From Embleya sp040605455 (GTDB lineage Bacteria > Actinomycetota > Actinomycetes > Streptomycetales > Streptomycetaceae): 52,230 nt of DNA. Positions 1 to 8,288 of this stretch are shown piece after piece. The position numbers were made by a program, and so were the translations under genes. A model generated the notes under the pieces. That model saw only the letters and a list, made by a program, of their open reading frames with translations, did no database searches and was not told the DNA's origin. The stretch covers positions 1 to 52,230 of the forward strand of contig NZ_JBEXCV010000054.1 of NCBI RefSeq assembly GCF_040605455.1, in the 5' to 3' direction. The first letter of the stretch is position 1; each line of letters starts with the position of its first letter.

Positions 1-89
1 GGGGGGTGGCCCTGGCCTCGCCCTGGGGCGGGGGGGTTTCCCCCAGGTACTTGTTACACAACGTCTAACCGCCCCACAAACCCCCACCC

Positions 90-117
90 CCCGCCGACCG
101 CATCCGCGGTCGGCGGG
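90..117. terminator. Hairpin terminator of an upstream gene
   Basis: An 11-bp perfect inverted repeat (arms 90-100 and 107-117, 6-base loop) made of G and C, without a T tract. It probably ends a gene lying left of the window. No coding region is supported between 1 and 262. Confidence 0.6.
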
Positions 118-262
118 CGTTCGCCGTCCCGGACTCGGGTGGGTCGCGCACACCGCTGTCAAATATGCCCCTGGGCACGCCTTGAGCTGTGCAAAAAGGG
201 GGTCCCGCCGGGTCGGGGGCGTGGCAAGGTTGAAGCGAATGTACGACGATCAGGAGGAATCG

Positions 263-841
263 ATGGGGGTCACCCTCGCCAAGGGCGGAAACGTCTCGTT
301 GAGCAAGGCCGCACCCAATCTCACCAATGTGCTGGTGGGTCTGGGCTGGGACGCGCGTGCCACCACGGGCGCCTCGTTCGACCTGGACGCGAGTGCGCTG
401 CTGTGCGGCGGTGCGGGCAAGGTGCTCGGCGACGACTATTTCGTTTTCTACAACAACCTCAAGAGCCCCGAGGGTTCGATCGAGCACACCGGCGACAACC
501 TCACGGGCGACGGTGACGGCGACGACGAGGTGATCCTCGTCGACCTGATGGCCGTTCCCGAGCAGGTCGAGAAGGTGGTCTTCCCGGTCTCGATCTACGA
601 CGCCGAGATGCGCGGGCAGACCTTCGGACAGGTCCGCAACGCCTACATCCGGATCGTGAATCAGGCGGACAACAACGAGCTGGCGCGTTATGACCTCACC
701 GAGGATGCGTCAAGCGAGACAGCCATGATCTTTGGAGAACTTTACCGTTACCAGGGGGAGTGGAAGTTCCGCGCAGTAGGGCAGGGGTACGCTTCGGGCC
801 TGCGGGGGATCGCACTCGACTTCGGCGTCAGCGTGCAATGA
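263..841 (+). CDS. terD: TerD family tellurium/stress-response protein
   Basis: 192-residue TerD-domain protein, the usual length for stand-alone TerD. The family binds calcium and belongs to the Ter stress system (tellurite, phage and other envelope or DNA stress), acting in the cytosol or at the inner membrane face. The N-terminus MGVTLAKGGNVSL, the acidic FDLDAS motif and the acidic stretch GDGDGDDE are the family's metal-binding hallmarks, and the C-terminal KFRAVGQGYASGL block is intact. The ATG at 263 is chosen because a strong AGGAGG (252-257) lies just upstream and because homologues start with MGV; a longer frame begins at 182. It is followed by a TerC-like gene on the same strand, 147 bases downstream. 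Confidence 0.95.
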   Translation: MGVTLAKGGNVSLSKAAPNLTNVLVGLGWDARATTGASFDLDASALLCGGAGKVLGDDYFVFYNNLKSPEGSIEHTGDNLTGDGDGDDEVILVDLMAVPEQVEKVVFPVSIYDAEMRGQTFGQVRNAYIRIVNQADNNELARYDLTEDASSETAMIFGELYRYQGEWKFRAVGQGYASGLRGIALDFGVSVQ

Positions 842-988
842 GTACGTACTGACGTTGCGTCAGGGTCGGTCACCCGGTGGGGCCGGCCCTGACGCCTTTC
901 CCGAGGTCTCTCGGGTGGGGGAGTGAGGGCCGGTCTTCCTGATGACCCACCCGGAGCTGCAATCCCCAGGTAGATAAGGACCTCATCC

Positions 989-2140
989 GTGGTAATCCGT
1001 ACGTTCGGCTGGTCGTTCGGCGTGACGGCGGTCGGTCTCGCCGTCGCCGCGTATTTCTGGGGGGCGACCGGATTCGGCATCGTGCTGATCCTGTCGATCC
1101 TCGAGATCTCGTTGTCTTTCGACAACGCTGTAGTAAACGCCACGATCCTCAAGAAGATGAATGCCTTCTGGCAGAAGATGTTCCTGACGGTCGGCATTTT
1201 GATCGCCGTCTTCGGCATGCGGCTCGTCTTCCCGCTGCTCATCGTCAGCCTGACCGCCGGAATCGGCCCGGTGGACGTCGTCGACCTCGCGTTCCACGAC
1301 GACAAGATGATCGACGGGTTGACCTACGCACAGCACCTGGACGAGGCGCATCCGGCGATTGCCGCCTTCGGTGGCCTGTTCCTGTTGATGATCTTCCTGG
1401 ACTTCATGTTCGACGACGAGCGCGAGCACCGGTGGATCGGCCCGCTGGAGCGGTTCACCGGCAAGCTCGGCAACTTCGACGTGCTCTCCACGCTGATCGC
1501 GCTGATCACGCTCGTGGTCGTCGCCCAGACGCTGTCGCCCGCGCACAAGGAGGGCACGGTCATGGTGGCCGGCGTGCTCGGCCTGATCGCGTACCTGGGC
1601 GTCGGCGGGCTCTCGGACTACTTCGAGACGCACGGCACGCTGGCGCACATCAACGACGAGGAGGACGAGGACGGCGCCGAGGCGGGTGCGGAGCCGGCCA
1701 AGGCCGAGGGGCGCAGCGGTCCCAAGCCCGTGCAGCTCGCCGCCGGCAAGGCCGCGTTCTTCATGTTCCTCTACCTCGAGGTGCTCGACGCGTCGTTCTC
1801 CTTCGACGGTGTGGTCGGTGCGTTCGCCATCACCCAGGACCTGCTGATGATCACGCTGGGTCTGGGCATCGGCGCCATGTACATCCGGTCGCTCACGGTC
1901 TACCTGGTGCGGCAGGGCACGCTGGACGACTACGTCTACCTGGAGCACGGCGCGATGTACGCGATCGGCGCCCTGGCGACGATCCTGCTGGTGTCGATCA
2001 AGTGGGAGATCCACGAGGTGATCACCGGCATGGTCGGGGTCGGCTTCATCGGCATCGCGCTGATCTCCTCGATCATGCGCAACAAGCGGATCGGACATGT
2101 TCCGGGGCAGAACAACAGCGGTGTGAAGGTCGACGCCTAG
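989..2140 (+). CDS. DUF475/TerC-type integral membrane protein
   Basis: 383-residue polytopic membrane protein. It has the paired motifs EISLSFDNAVVN (near residue 35) and EVLDASFSFDGVVGA (near residue 265) of the TerC/Alx superfamily, here of the DUF475 type common in Streptomyces beside terD. The acidic residues in these two repeats are the presumed metal-coordinating site in the membrane. About eight hydrophobic segments are interrupted by a charged cytoplasmic loop around residues 218-245, rich in Glu and Asp. It starts with GTG, preceded by AAGGA at 975-979. Role (inference): metal handling or membrane anchor for TerD-type proteins. It ends at a very strong terminator. Confidence 0.93.
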   Translation: MVIRTFGWSFGVTAVGLAVAAYFWGATGFGIVLILSILEISLSFDNAVVNATILKKMNAFWQKMFLTVGILIAVFGMRLVFPLLIVSLTAGIGPVDVVDLAFHDDKMIDGLTYAQHLDEAHPAIAAFGGLFLLMIFLDFMFDDEREHRWIGPLERFTGKLGNFDVLSTLIALITLVVVAQTLSPAHKEGTVMVAGVLGLIAYLGVGGLSDYFETHGTLAHINDEEDEDGAEAGAEPAKAEGRSGPKPVQLAAGKAAFFMFLYLEVLDASFSFDGVVGAFAITQDLLMITLGLGIGAMYIRSLTVYLVRQGTLDDYVYLEHGAMYAIGALATILLVSIKWEIHEVITGMVGVGFIGIALISSIMRNKRIGHVPGQNNSGVKVDA

Positions 2141-2171
2141 CTTTCGGCCGCACCCCGCACGCAGGACCTCG

Positions 2172-2217
2172 ACCGGTACCGCGCCCGAGCACGATTCGGG
2201 CGCGGTACCGGTTTTTT
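2172..2217 (+). terminator. Rho-independent terminator after the DUF475 gene
   Basis: A 17-bp perfect stem (2172-2188 with 2196-2212), 7-base loop and a run of six T (2212-2217). It lies 31 bases after the stop codon and is the clearest intrinsic terminator in the window. Confidence 0.93.
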
Positions 2218-2291
2218 CGGGCCCGGTTATGTTGTGTACTGGAGCCGCCACTACGCGTACGCGTGCCGGCCGGGGGATCAGGGAGGGCTTG

Positions 2292-2984
2292 ATGCCGCTT
2301 TTCGACTGGCGTCGGGGATTGATGGAGCGTGAGCCCGAGCACGGCGGGCACAAGGTCGCGCTGACCCGCTCGACGCCCGAGGTCTCACTGACCCAGGCCG
2401 GTTCCGCGACCGGGACGCTGCGGGTCAATCTGCACTGGAACCCGCAGGTCGAGGAGGCGCCGCCGAGACAGCGCAGCGGCGGCCTGTTCCGGCCGCTCGC
2501 GGTGCAGACGCCGCCGTTGCCGCAGAAGATCGACCTCGACCTCGGCTGCCTGTGGGAGATGAGCGACGGTTCCAAGGGCGCGGTCCAGGCGCTGGGCAAC
2601 CTGTACGGGGCGTTCAGTCAGCCGCCGTATGTCCGGCTGGACACCGACGACCGGTCCGGATCGGCGTCGGGTGAGACGTTGTTCATCAACATCGACCAGG
2701 CGCGCAACGTGCGCCGGTTGTTGATCTTCGTCTACATCTACGAGGGCATCCCGGCGTTTGACCAGGTCAACGGGGTGGTCACGCTGTTCCCGAACGCGGG
2801 TCTGCCGATCGAGGTGCGGCTGGACGAGCACGCTCGCGAGGCGCACACGTGTGCGGTCGCGGTGGTGGAGAACCACGGCGACGAGATCGTGGTCCGGCGC
2901 GAGGTGCGCTACGTGCACGGCTATCAGGCCGAGCTGGACCGGGAGTACGGGTGGGGGCTGCTGTGGGCACGCGGCTACAAGTGA
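2292..2984 (+). CDS. TerA-like TerD-superfamily protein
   Basis: 230-residue protein of the TerD superfamily, closest by eye to the TerA branch. It shows the KVALTRSTPEVSLTQ start, a linker, and a beta-rich core with LDLGCLWEMSDGSKGAVQAL and ETLFIN. It lacks the dense acidic calcium loop of the TerD at 263, so metal binding may be weaker. The start at 2292 fits a GGGAGG site at 2281-2286; a longer frame from 2229 has no such site. It stands alone between the terminator at 2172 and a bidirectional hairpin at 3014, and converges on the tailed TerD gene. Confidence 0.88.
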   Translation: MPLFDWRRGLMEREPEHGGHKVALTRSTPEVSLTQAGSATGTLRVNLHWNPQVEEAPPRQRSGGLFRPLAVQTPPLPQKIDLDLGCLWEMSDGSKGAVQALGNLYGAFSQPPYVRLDTDDRSGSASGETLFINIDQARNVRRLLIFVYIYEGIPAFDQVNGVVTLFPNAGLPIEVRLDEHAREAHTCAVAVVENHGDEIVVRREVRYVHGYQAELDREYGWGLLWARGYK

Positions 2985-3013
2985 GCACGCATCGCCGAGC
3001 CCGCTCGGCCGGG

Positions 3014-3055
3014 CCGTCCCCGGCCGTCGCCACGCGCGGCGGCGGCCGGGGACGG
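3014..3055. terminator. Bidirectional terminator between convergent genes
   Basis: An 18-bp stem with one mismatch (3014-3031 with 3038-3055) and a 6-base loop. It lies in the 79-base space between two converging stop codons, so it can serve both strands. Confidence 0.85.
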
Positions 3056-3063
3056 CGGATGGC

Positions 3064-4335
3064 TCAGCCCTGGAACTGCGGGCCCTGCGGCGGTGAGTCC
3101 AGCCGGCGCAGCTGCGGCGGGCCGCCCTGACCCTGCGGCGGGGTGCCCGGGTATTGCTGCTGGGGTGGCATGCCCATGCCCTGCGCAGGGGTGGTCCCGT
3201 GCGGCATGGGAGCGCCGTGCGAGGGCGTGTACGGCCCGGGCGGCTGCGGGACGCCGTGGGCCGGCGAGTACTGGCCCGGGGCGGGCAGCTGCGGGCCGCC
3301 CGGTGGCATGTGCATCACGCCCGGCGGGGTCTGGAAGGCCATTCCGTGGGCGGGTGTGCCGGGCGGCGGGCCGCCCATGGCGTGCGGGGCCTGCGGCGGG
3401 GTGCCGCCGAACGGGGGTGGCGGGACCGGTGCGCCGGCGGAGGGGGTCTGCGGGTAGCCGTGCGGCGGGCCGCCGATCGTGTGCGGGGCCGGCGGCGGCG
3501 GGATCATCGGGCCGTCGTGGCGCGGCGGAGGCGGCGGCAGCGGGGCGCCGCCGTACGGCGTGTTGCCGGAGATCGGCAGTACGCCCTGCGGCTGGGCCGG
3601 CTGCTGCGGCGTGGGCGGTGCGGGCAGCGTGCCTTGGCCGTACTGCGGCAGGACGGCGGTGGGAGCCGGTTCCTGGCGGGCGGGCGGCGCGGGCGGCCCG
3701 TCGCGGAACGCCGGGGGCGGCGGCGGGGCCGGCGCGGTGGGCGGGGACTGGTGCACCGGCGGTAGTGGCATCGGGGCGGGTGCGGGCGCCGGGGCGCTCG
3801 GTTCGTCGTCGACGCTGATGCCGTAATCGGTCGCCAGGCCCGCGAGACCGCTCGCGTAGCCCTGCCCGACCGCGCGGAACTTCCACTGGTCGGCCCGTCG
3901 GTAGATCTCGCCGAATACGAACGCCGTCTCGGTGGTGGCTCCGGCGATCGGGAAGTTGAGCAGCTCGCCGCCGCCGTCGGCGTCGTACAGTCGAAGGACG
4001 AGGCCGGGCACCGAGCCGATCGTGCCGCCGTCCGCGGACGCCGCCACGATCACGTGCTGCACGTCGTTGCCGAGCGCGGCGACATCCACCCGGACGCCGT
4101 CGGTGCAGCTGTTCGGGGCGATGTGCTTGCCCTCGTGGACGACCGTGCCGGACGGATGCCGGGGCTGGTTGTAGAAAACGAAGTCGTTGTCGTCGCGCAC
4201 CTTGTTGTTCGCACCGAGCAGCAGGGCCGAGGCGTCCATGTCCGGAACACCGGCTCCCGGCCGCCATTCGAGGACCACGCGCACGGACCGGGCAGGGAGG
4301 GCCGTATTCGCTCCCTTGGACATCACCTGGGTCAT
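3064..4335 (-). CDS. TerD-domain protein with long Pro/Gly-rich tail
   Basis: 423 residues: an N-terminal TerD domain (about 1-185) fused to about 235 residues dominated by Pro, Gly, Ala, Gln and His, with repeated APA/PPPP runs and recurrent HG dipeptides near the end. The domain keeps DMDASALLL, DFVFYNQP and KFRAVGQGYASGL, but the acidic GDN...DD loop of classic TerD is replaced by HEGKHIAPNS. The tail should be disordered and could drive self-association or membrane-surface binding (inference). The ATG at 4335 (MTQVMSKG) is preceded by an AGGA-like site; the frame is open further upstream but unlike the family. It diverges from the CitE-like operon at 4583. Confidence 0.9.
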   Translation of the reverse strand: MTQVMSKGANTALPARSVRVVLEWRPGAGVPDMDASALLLGANNKVRDDNDFVFYNQPRHPSGTVVHEGKHIAPNSCTDGVRVDVAALGNDVQHVIVAASADGGTIGSVPGLVLRLYDADGGGELLNFPIAGATTETAFVFGEIYRRADQWKFRAVGQGYASGLAGLATDYGISVDDEPSAPAPAPAPMPLPPVHQSPPTAPAPPPPPAFRDGPPAPPARQEPAPTAVLPQYGQGTLPAPPTPQQPAQPQGVLPISGNTPYGGAPLPPPPPRHDGPMIPPPPAPHTIGGPPHGYPQTPSAGAPVPPPPFGGTPPQAPHAMGGPPPGTPAHGMAFQTPPGVMHMPPGGPQLPAPGQYSPAHGVPQPPGPYTPSHGAPMPHGTTPAQGMGMPPQQQYPGTPPQGQGGPPQLRRLDSPPQGPQFQG

Positions 4336-4393
4336 GGGCCCATCCTGCCGTCCCGAAGGAGCTGCGCTCAACGTGGGGCGGGCTCGTGACGAT

Positions 4394-4417
4394 TGTGTGA
4401 ACACATGGTCCTATAAC
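4394..4417. promoter_or_regulatory. Inverted repeat and TATAAC in the divergent ter gap
   Basis: The inverted repeat TGTGT-GA-ACACA (4394-4405) is followed seven bases later by TATAAC (4412-4417), a good -10 hexamer reading rightward. No well-spaced -35 is obvious, which would fit a promoter that needs an activator. It sits in the 247-base gap between the tailed TerD gene and the CitE-like operon. Confidence 0.4.
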
Positions 4418-4582
4418 CGGATCGTACGCCTTCGATTTTGCTTTTCGGTTACCGTAGTCAGCGCCTGCCGGCGGCTCACCGGCTCGGCGCGAATGCGCCT
4501 TTTTCGAAGCACCAGGGCGCGTACGGGTTCCCGCCCCGACGCGCCTTTGCCACCACCGTCAGTCGAGGGGGATCAGATCACG

Positions 4583-5770
4583 ATGCGGCATTTCGACTAC
4601 CTGGACGATGCGGTCCGCGATCATCTGTTCCACCGCCCGCCGGAGACCTTCGACCGGGACAGCGACTCCGCCGTCCTGGCCGCGGCCCTCGGTGCGACGC
4701 TGTACAGCCCCGCGACGCGCGGCACGCTCGCGGCCGACATCGTCAAGCAGGCCGCCCGTGGCGTGACCTCGATGGTGTTGTGCCTGGAGGACTCGATCGA
4801 CGACCGCGAGGTGGTCGGTGCCGAGCAGAATCTGGTCGAGCAACTGGCCGGGTTCGCCCGCACCGGCGTCGAGGGCCCGCTGCTGTTCATACGGGTCCGG
4901 CACCCCGAACAGATCACCGACCTGACCGAGCGGCTCGGCGAAGCCCTGGACGTGCTGTCCGGATTCGTGCTGCCCAAGTTCGAGCCGGACAGTGGCGCGC
5001 GCTACCTCAAGGCGCTGGATGAGGCGATCGCGCTCAGCGGACGCCGGCTGTACGCGATGCCGGTGCTGGAATCGCCCTCGATCGCCTACCTCGAACACCG
5101 GCGCGCGGTACTCGCCGAGCTTGCCGAGCTGGTCGCCGCGCACCGGGACAAGATCCTCGCCGTGCGGATCGGTGCCACCGACTTCCAGTCCGCGTACGCG
5201 CTGCGCCGCTCCCGCGACCTGACCGCGTACGACGTGCACCTGGTGGCCGGCCTGATCGGGGACATCGTCAACGTGTTCGGCCGCGCGGACGGTACCGGAC
5301 ACGTGATCAGCGGACCGGTGTGGGAGTACTTCCCGCAGGGCGAGCGACTGTTCAAGCCGCAGCTGCGCCGCACCCCGTTCGCCGAGGCCGAGGACCCGGA
5401 CGAGGCGGTCGAGCTGCGCACCCGGCTGATCTCGGCGGACCTGGACGGGCTGATCCGTGAACTCGAGCTGGACAAGGCCAACGGTCTGCTCGGCAAGACC
5501 GCGATCCACCCCAGTCACGTGGCGGTGATCCACGCGATGTCGGTGGTCACCCACGAGGAGTACTGCGACGCCACCGACATCCTGGCCGAGAGCGCGGCGG
5601 GGGGCGGGGTGCTGCGCTCGGCGTACACGAACAAGATGAACGAGGTGAAGCCGCACCGGGCTTGGGCCCAGGCGATATTGCGACGGGCGCAGGCGTTCGG
5701 CGTAGCGGGCGAGGAGGTCACCTTCGTCGATCTGCTCGCGGCCGGCATGGAGTGCATCGGCATGCGGTGA
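4583..5770 (+). CDS. HpcH/HpaI (CitE-like) aldolase/lyase of the Ter-linked module
   Basis: 395-residue TIM-barrel protein of the HpcH/HpaI-citrate lyase beta family. Visible motifs are LCLEDSIDD (acidic metal/CoA-site region), FIRVRHPEQ and KTAIHPSHV near the C-terminus. The family cleaves or forms carbon-carbon bonds with acyl-CoA or oxo-acid substrates; the substrate here is unknown. A CitE-like enzyme next to two phosphoribosyltransferases and a HAD enzyme is the gene set described for Ter systems (Anantharaman, Iyer and Aravind), where a nucleoside-like product was predicted. ATG 4583 follows GAGGGGG at 4565-4571; the frame is open upstream to 4187 but that part does not look like the family. 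Confidence 0.88.
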   Translation: MRHFDYLDDAVRDHLFHRPPETFDRDSDSAVLAAALGATLYSPATRGTLAADIVKQAARGVTSMVLCLEDSIDDREVVGAEQNLVEQLAGFARTGVEGPLLFIRVRHPEQITDLTERLGEALDVLSGFVLPKFEPDSGARYLKALDEAIALSGRRLYAMPVLESPSIAYLEHRRAVLAELAELVAAHRDKILAVRIGATDFQSAYALRRSRDLTAYDVHLVAGLIGDIVNVFGRADGTGHVISGPVWEYFPQGERLFKPQLRRTPFAEAEDPDEAVELRTRLISADLDGLIRELELDKANGLLGKTAIHPSHVAVIHAMSVVTHEEYCDATDILAESAAGGGVLRSAYTNKMNEVKPHRAWAQAILRRAQAFGVAGEEVTFVDLLAAGMECIGMR

Positions 5771-5841
5771 AGGGCCGACGGGGCCGGGTGCCCCCGCGGC
5801 GGTGGGATGCGATCGGGTATCGAGGGAAGCGAGTTCGTGCG

Positions 5842-7119
5842 TTGAGTGAACATCGGATGGAAACCTGGTCGGGGAGTTGGGTCGCCGAGCGACTCGACGT
5901 GGCGCTCGCGGGGGACGGCCTCGACGCGCTGGTCGGGCTCGCACTGCGACGCAATCCGCGCCGGGCCCACCTGCTGGTGTCCACCGTGCTCGGCAAGCAC
6001 ATCCCGCAACTGCCCGCGGTCGTCCACGACGCGGGCCGCGAGTTGGGCGCGCGCGTGGCGAGCGTTGTGATCGGCGAGCCGACGCCGGTGGTGCTCGGCT
6101 ACGCGGAGACCGCGACCGGCCTCGGGCACTGTGTGGCCGAGGCCCTGCCCGGGGCCACCTACCTGCACTCGACCCGCCGTCCGGTGGCCGGGGTCGCGCA
6201 GTTCGGTGCGTTCGAGGAGGAGCACTCGCACGCCACCTCGCATCTGATCCTGCCGCGCGATCCACAACTCCTGGCCGGTACCGGGCCCTTGGTGCTGGTG
6301 GACGACGAACTGTCGACCGGACTCACGGTCGCCAACACCATCCGGGAGCTGCACGCGGTGGCGCCGCGGGCGCACTACGTGATTGCGGCGCTGATCGATG
6401 TGCGCGGTCCGGCCGACCGGGCCGAGTTGGAGGTGTTCGCGGCCGAACTCGGCGCCCGGGTGGACCTGGTGAGCCTGGCCGCGGGCACCGTCGAGTTGCC
6501 CGAGGACGTGCTCGTGCGCGGCACCGCGCTGGTGGCCGAGCACGACGGCGGCCGGGCGACCGAGGACGGGACCGGCACGGTGCGCACCCTCGACCTGGAC
6601 TGGCCCGCCGGGTTGCCCGACGGCGGCCGGCACGGGTTCACCCAGGCCGATCAGGACGCGCTGGAGCGGGCCTTGCCCGCGCTGGGCGCCGCGCTGGCCG
6701 CACAGGCGGTCGGCCGGCGGATCCTGGTGCTCGGCTTCGAGGAGCTGATGTACACGCCGCTGCGGCTGGCCCGGGCGCTCGCCGAACACGTGGCGGCGGA
6801 CGTCGAAGTGCGCTACTCGACCACGACCCGCTCGCCGGTGCTCGCGGTCGACGATCCCGGCTACGCGATCCGCACCAGGTTGGAATTCCCGGCCCACGAC
6901 GACCCGTCGGACGGTCCCGGTGCCCGCTACGCGTACAACGTGGCGGCCGGCACCGATTCCGCACGACGGTTCGACGAGGTGCTGATCGTCGTCGACTCGG
7001 TCGCCGACACCCCCGAACTGCACGCGCCCGGTGGGCTGCTGAACGTGCTGTCCCGGGTCACCGACCATGTCGGTCTGCTCGTTGTCCCCTCCTTCACCCC
7101 CGAGGTGCGCAGGTCATGA
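5842..7119 (+). CDS. PRTase_2-TRSP phosphoribosyltransferase
   Basis: About 425 residues. The first half is a type I phosphoribosyltransferase-like domain with the PRPP-binding signature LVLVDDELSTGLT. The second half carries TTTRSPVL, which names the TRSP domain that follows PRTase_2 in this family. It should transfer to or from a phosphoribosyl group in the cytosol. Start: a TTG at 5842 is best spaced from GAGGGAAG (5822-5829); an ATG at 5857 is the alternative, and a GTG at 5767 overlapping the previous stop cannot be excluded. The next gene overlaps by four bases (ATGA), so translation is coupled. Confidence 0.85.
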   Translation: MSEHRMETWSGSWVAERLDVALAGDGLDALVGLALRRNPRRAHLLVSTVLGKHIPQLPAVVHDAGRELGARVASVVIGEPTPVVLGYAETATGLGHCVAEALPGATYLHSTRRPVAGVAQFGAFEEEHSHATSHLILPRDPQLLAGTGPLVLVDDELSTGLTVANTIRELHAVAPRAHYVIAALIDVRGPADRAELEVFAAELGARVDLVSLAAGTVELPEDVLVRGTALVAEHDGGRATEDGTGTVRTLDLDWPAGLPDGGRHGFTQADQDALERALPALGAALAAQAVGRRILVLGFEELMYTPLRLARALAEHVAADVEVRYSTTTRSPVLAVDDPGYAIRTRLEFPAHDDPSDGPGARYAYNVAAGTDSARRFDEVLIVVDSVADTPELHAPGGLLNVLSRVTDHVGLLVVPSFTPEVRRS

Positions 7120-8288
7120 ACCACCAGCCGAGCCCGCACGGGCACGACACCGGCAAGCTGCCGGACCCGCTGTACGGGCCCGCGTTCTCCTCCTACGCCG
7201 CCGACGAGGTCGCCTGGCTGCTCAAGGACCTGTCCGCGGTGGAGTTGGAGGCACCGCTCGAGGAGCGCGAGGAGGCGATCCAGCACGCGGGCGCGCACTA
7301 CGCCGAGTCGCTGCCGATCGAGTACCAGCCCTCGCCCGAGTACCAGGCGCTGTTCCACGCCGCGTTGGACGCCTCCGCGGACCGGATCGCGCACGCGGTC
7401 GGCGTGGTCACCGAGACCATCCTGGCCGAACGCGGCCACGACGCGGTGCTGGTCTCGCTCGCCCGCGCCGGCACCCCGGTGGGTGTGCTGATGCGCCGCT
7501 GGGCCCGGCGTGCGCACGGCCTGACCCTGCCGCACTTCGCCGTGTCGATCGTGCGCGGACGGGGCATGGACACCACCGCGCTGCGCTGGCTGGGGCGCGA
7601 GTTCGACCCGTCGCGGGTCGTCTTCGTGGACGGCTGGACCGGCAAGGGCGCGATCACCCGGGAGTTGTCCGACGCGCTGGAGCTGACCGCCGAGACCACC
7701 GGCATGCGCTTCGACCCGGAACTGGCCGTGCTCGCCGACCCGGGCTCGTGCGTGCGCACCTACGGCACCCGGGACGACTTCCTGATCCCGTCCGCGTGCC
7801 TGAACTCGACGGTGTCCGGGCTGGTTTCGCGCACCGTGCTGCGGGACGACCTGATCGGCCCGGACGAGTTCCACGGCGCGAAGTTCTACGCCGAACTGGC
7901 CGACGCCGACGTTTCCGGCCTGTTCCTGGACGCGGTCGCCGCGCGGTTCGCCGCGGTGACCGAGGACGTCGCGCGCGATCAACCGGCACTGGCCGCGAGC
8001 GACCGATCGCCGACCTGGGAGGGGTGGCGCGCGGTCGAGCGGATCGGCGTCGAGTACGAGATCGACAACATCAACCTGATCAAGCCCGGCGTCGGGGAGA
8101 CCACCCGGGTGCTGCTGCGCCGGGTCCCGTGGCAGATCCTGGCCCGCAAGGGCGTCGGCGCGGAGTTGGACCACGTGCGAATGCTCGCCGCGCAGCGCGG
8201 GGTGCCGGTGGTCGACGTGGACGACCTGCCGTACTCGTGCGTCGGTCTGGTCAAACCGGGCTTTCGCCGGGAAGGGAGCGACGCGTGA
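7116..8288 (+). CDS. PRTase_1/StiP-type protein with C-terminal PELOTA-like domain
   Basis: 390 residues. The large N-terminal part resembles the family called StiP or PRTase_1, with VLVSLARAGTPVGVLMRR, the metal/PRPP-like stretch VVFVDGWTGKGAIT and a conserved ADPGSCVRTYGTRDDFLIPS block. The last about 65 residues (VLLRRVPWQILARKG onward) look like the PELOTA-type RNA-binding domain usually fused here. The protease name StiP comes from database labels; a phosphoribosyltransferase role fits better with the operon. The ATG lies inside the ATGA overlap with the previous stop. Confidence 0.85.
   Translation: MNHQPSPHGHDTGKLPDPLYGPAFSSYAADEVAWLLKDLSAVELEAPLEEREEAIQHAGAHYAESLPIEYQPSPEYQALFHAALDASADRIAHAVGVVTETILAERGHDAVLVSLARAGTPVGVLMRRWARRAHGLTLPHFAVSIVRGRGMDTTALRWLGREFDPSRVVFVDGWTGKGAITRELSDALELTAETTGMRFDPELAVLADPGSCVRTYGTRDDFLIPSACLNSTVSGLVSRTVLRDDLIGPDEFHGAKFYAELADADVSGLFLDAVAARFAAVTEDVARDQPALAASDRSPTWEGWRAVERIGVEYEIDNINLIKPGVGETTRVLLRRVPWQILARKGVGAELDHVRMLAAQRGVPVVDVDDLPYSCVGLVKPGFRREGSDA

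Noticed and set aside
3093..3826. Long plus-strand frames opposite the tailed TerD gene
   Set aside because: They are shadows of the Pro/Gly-rich tail; the minus-strand frame carries the TerD domain and a proper start.
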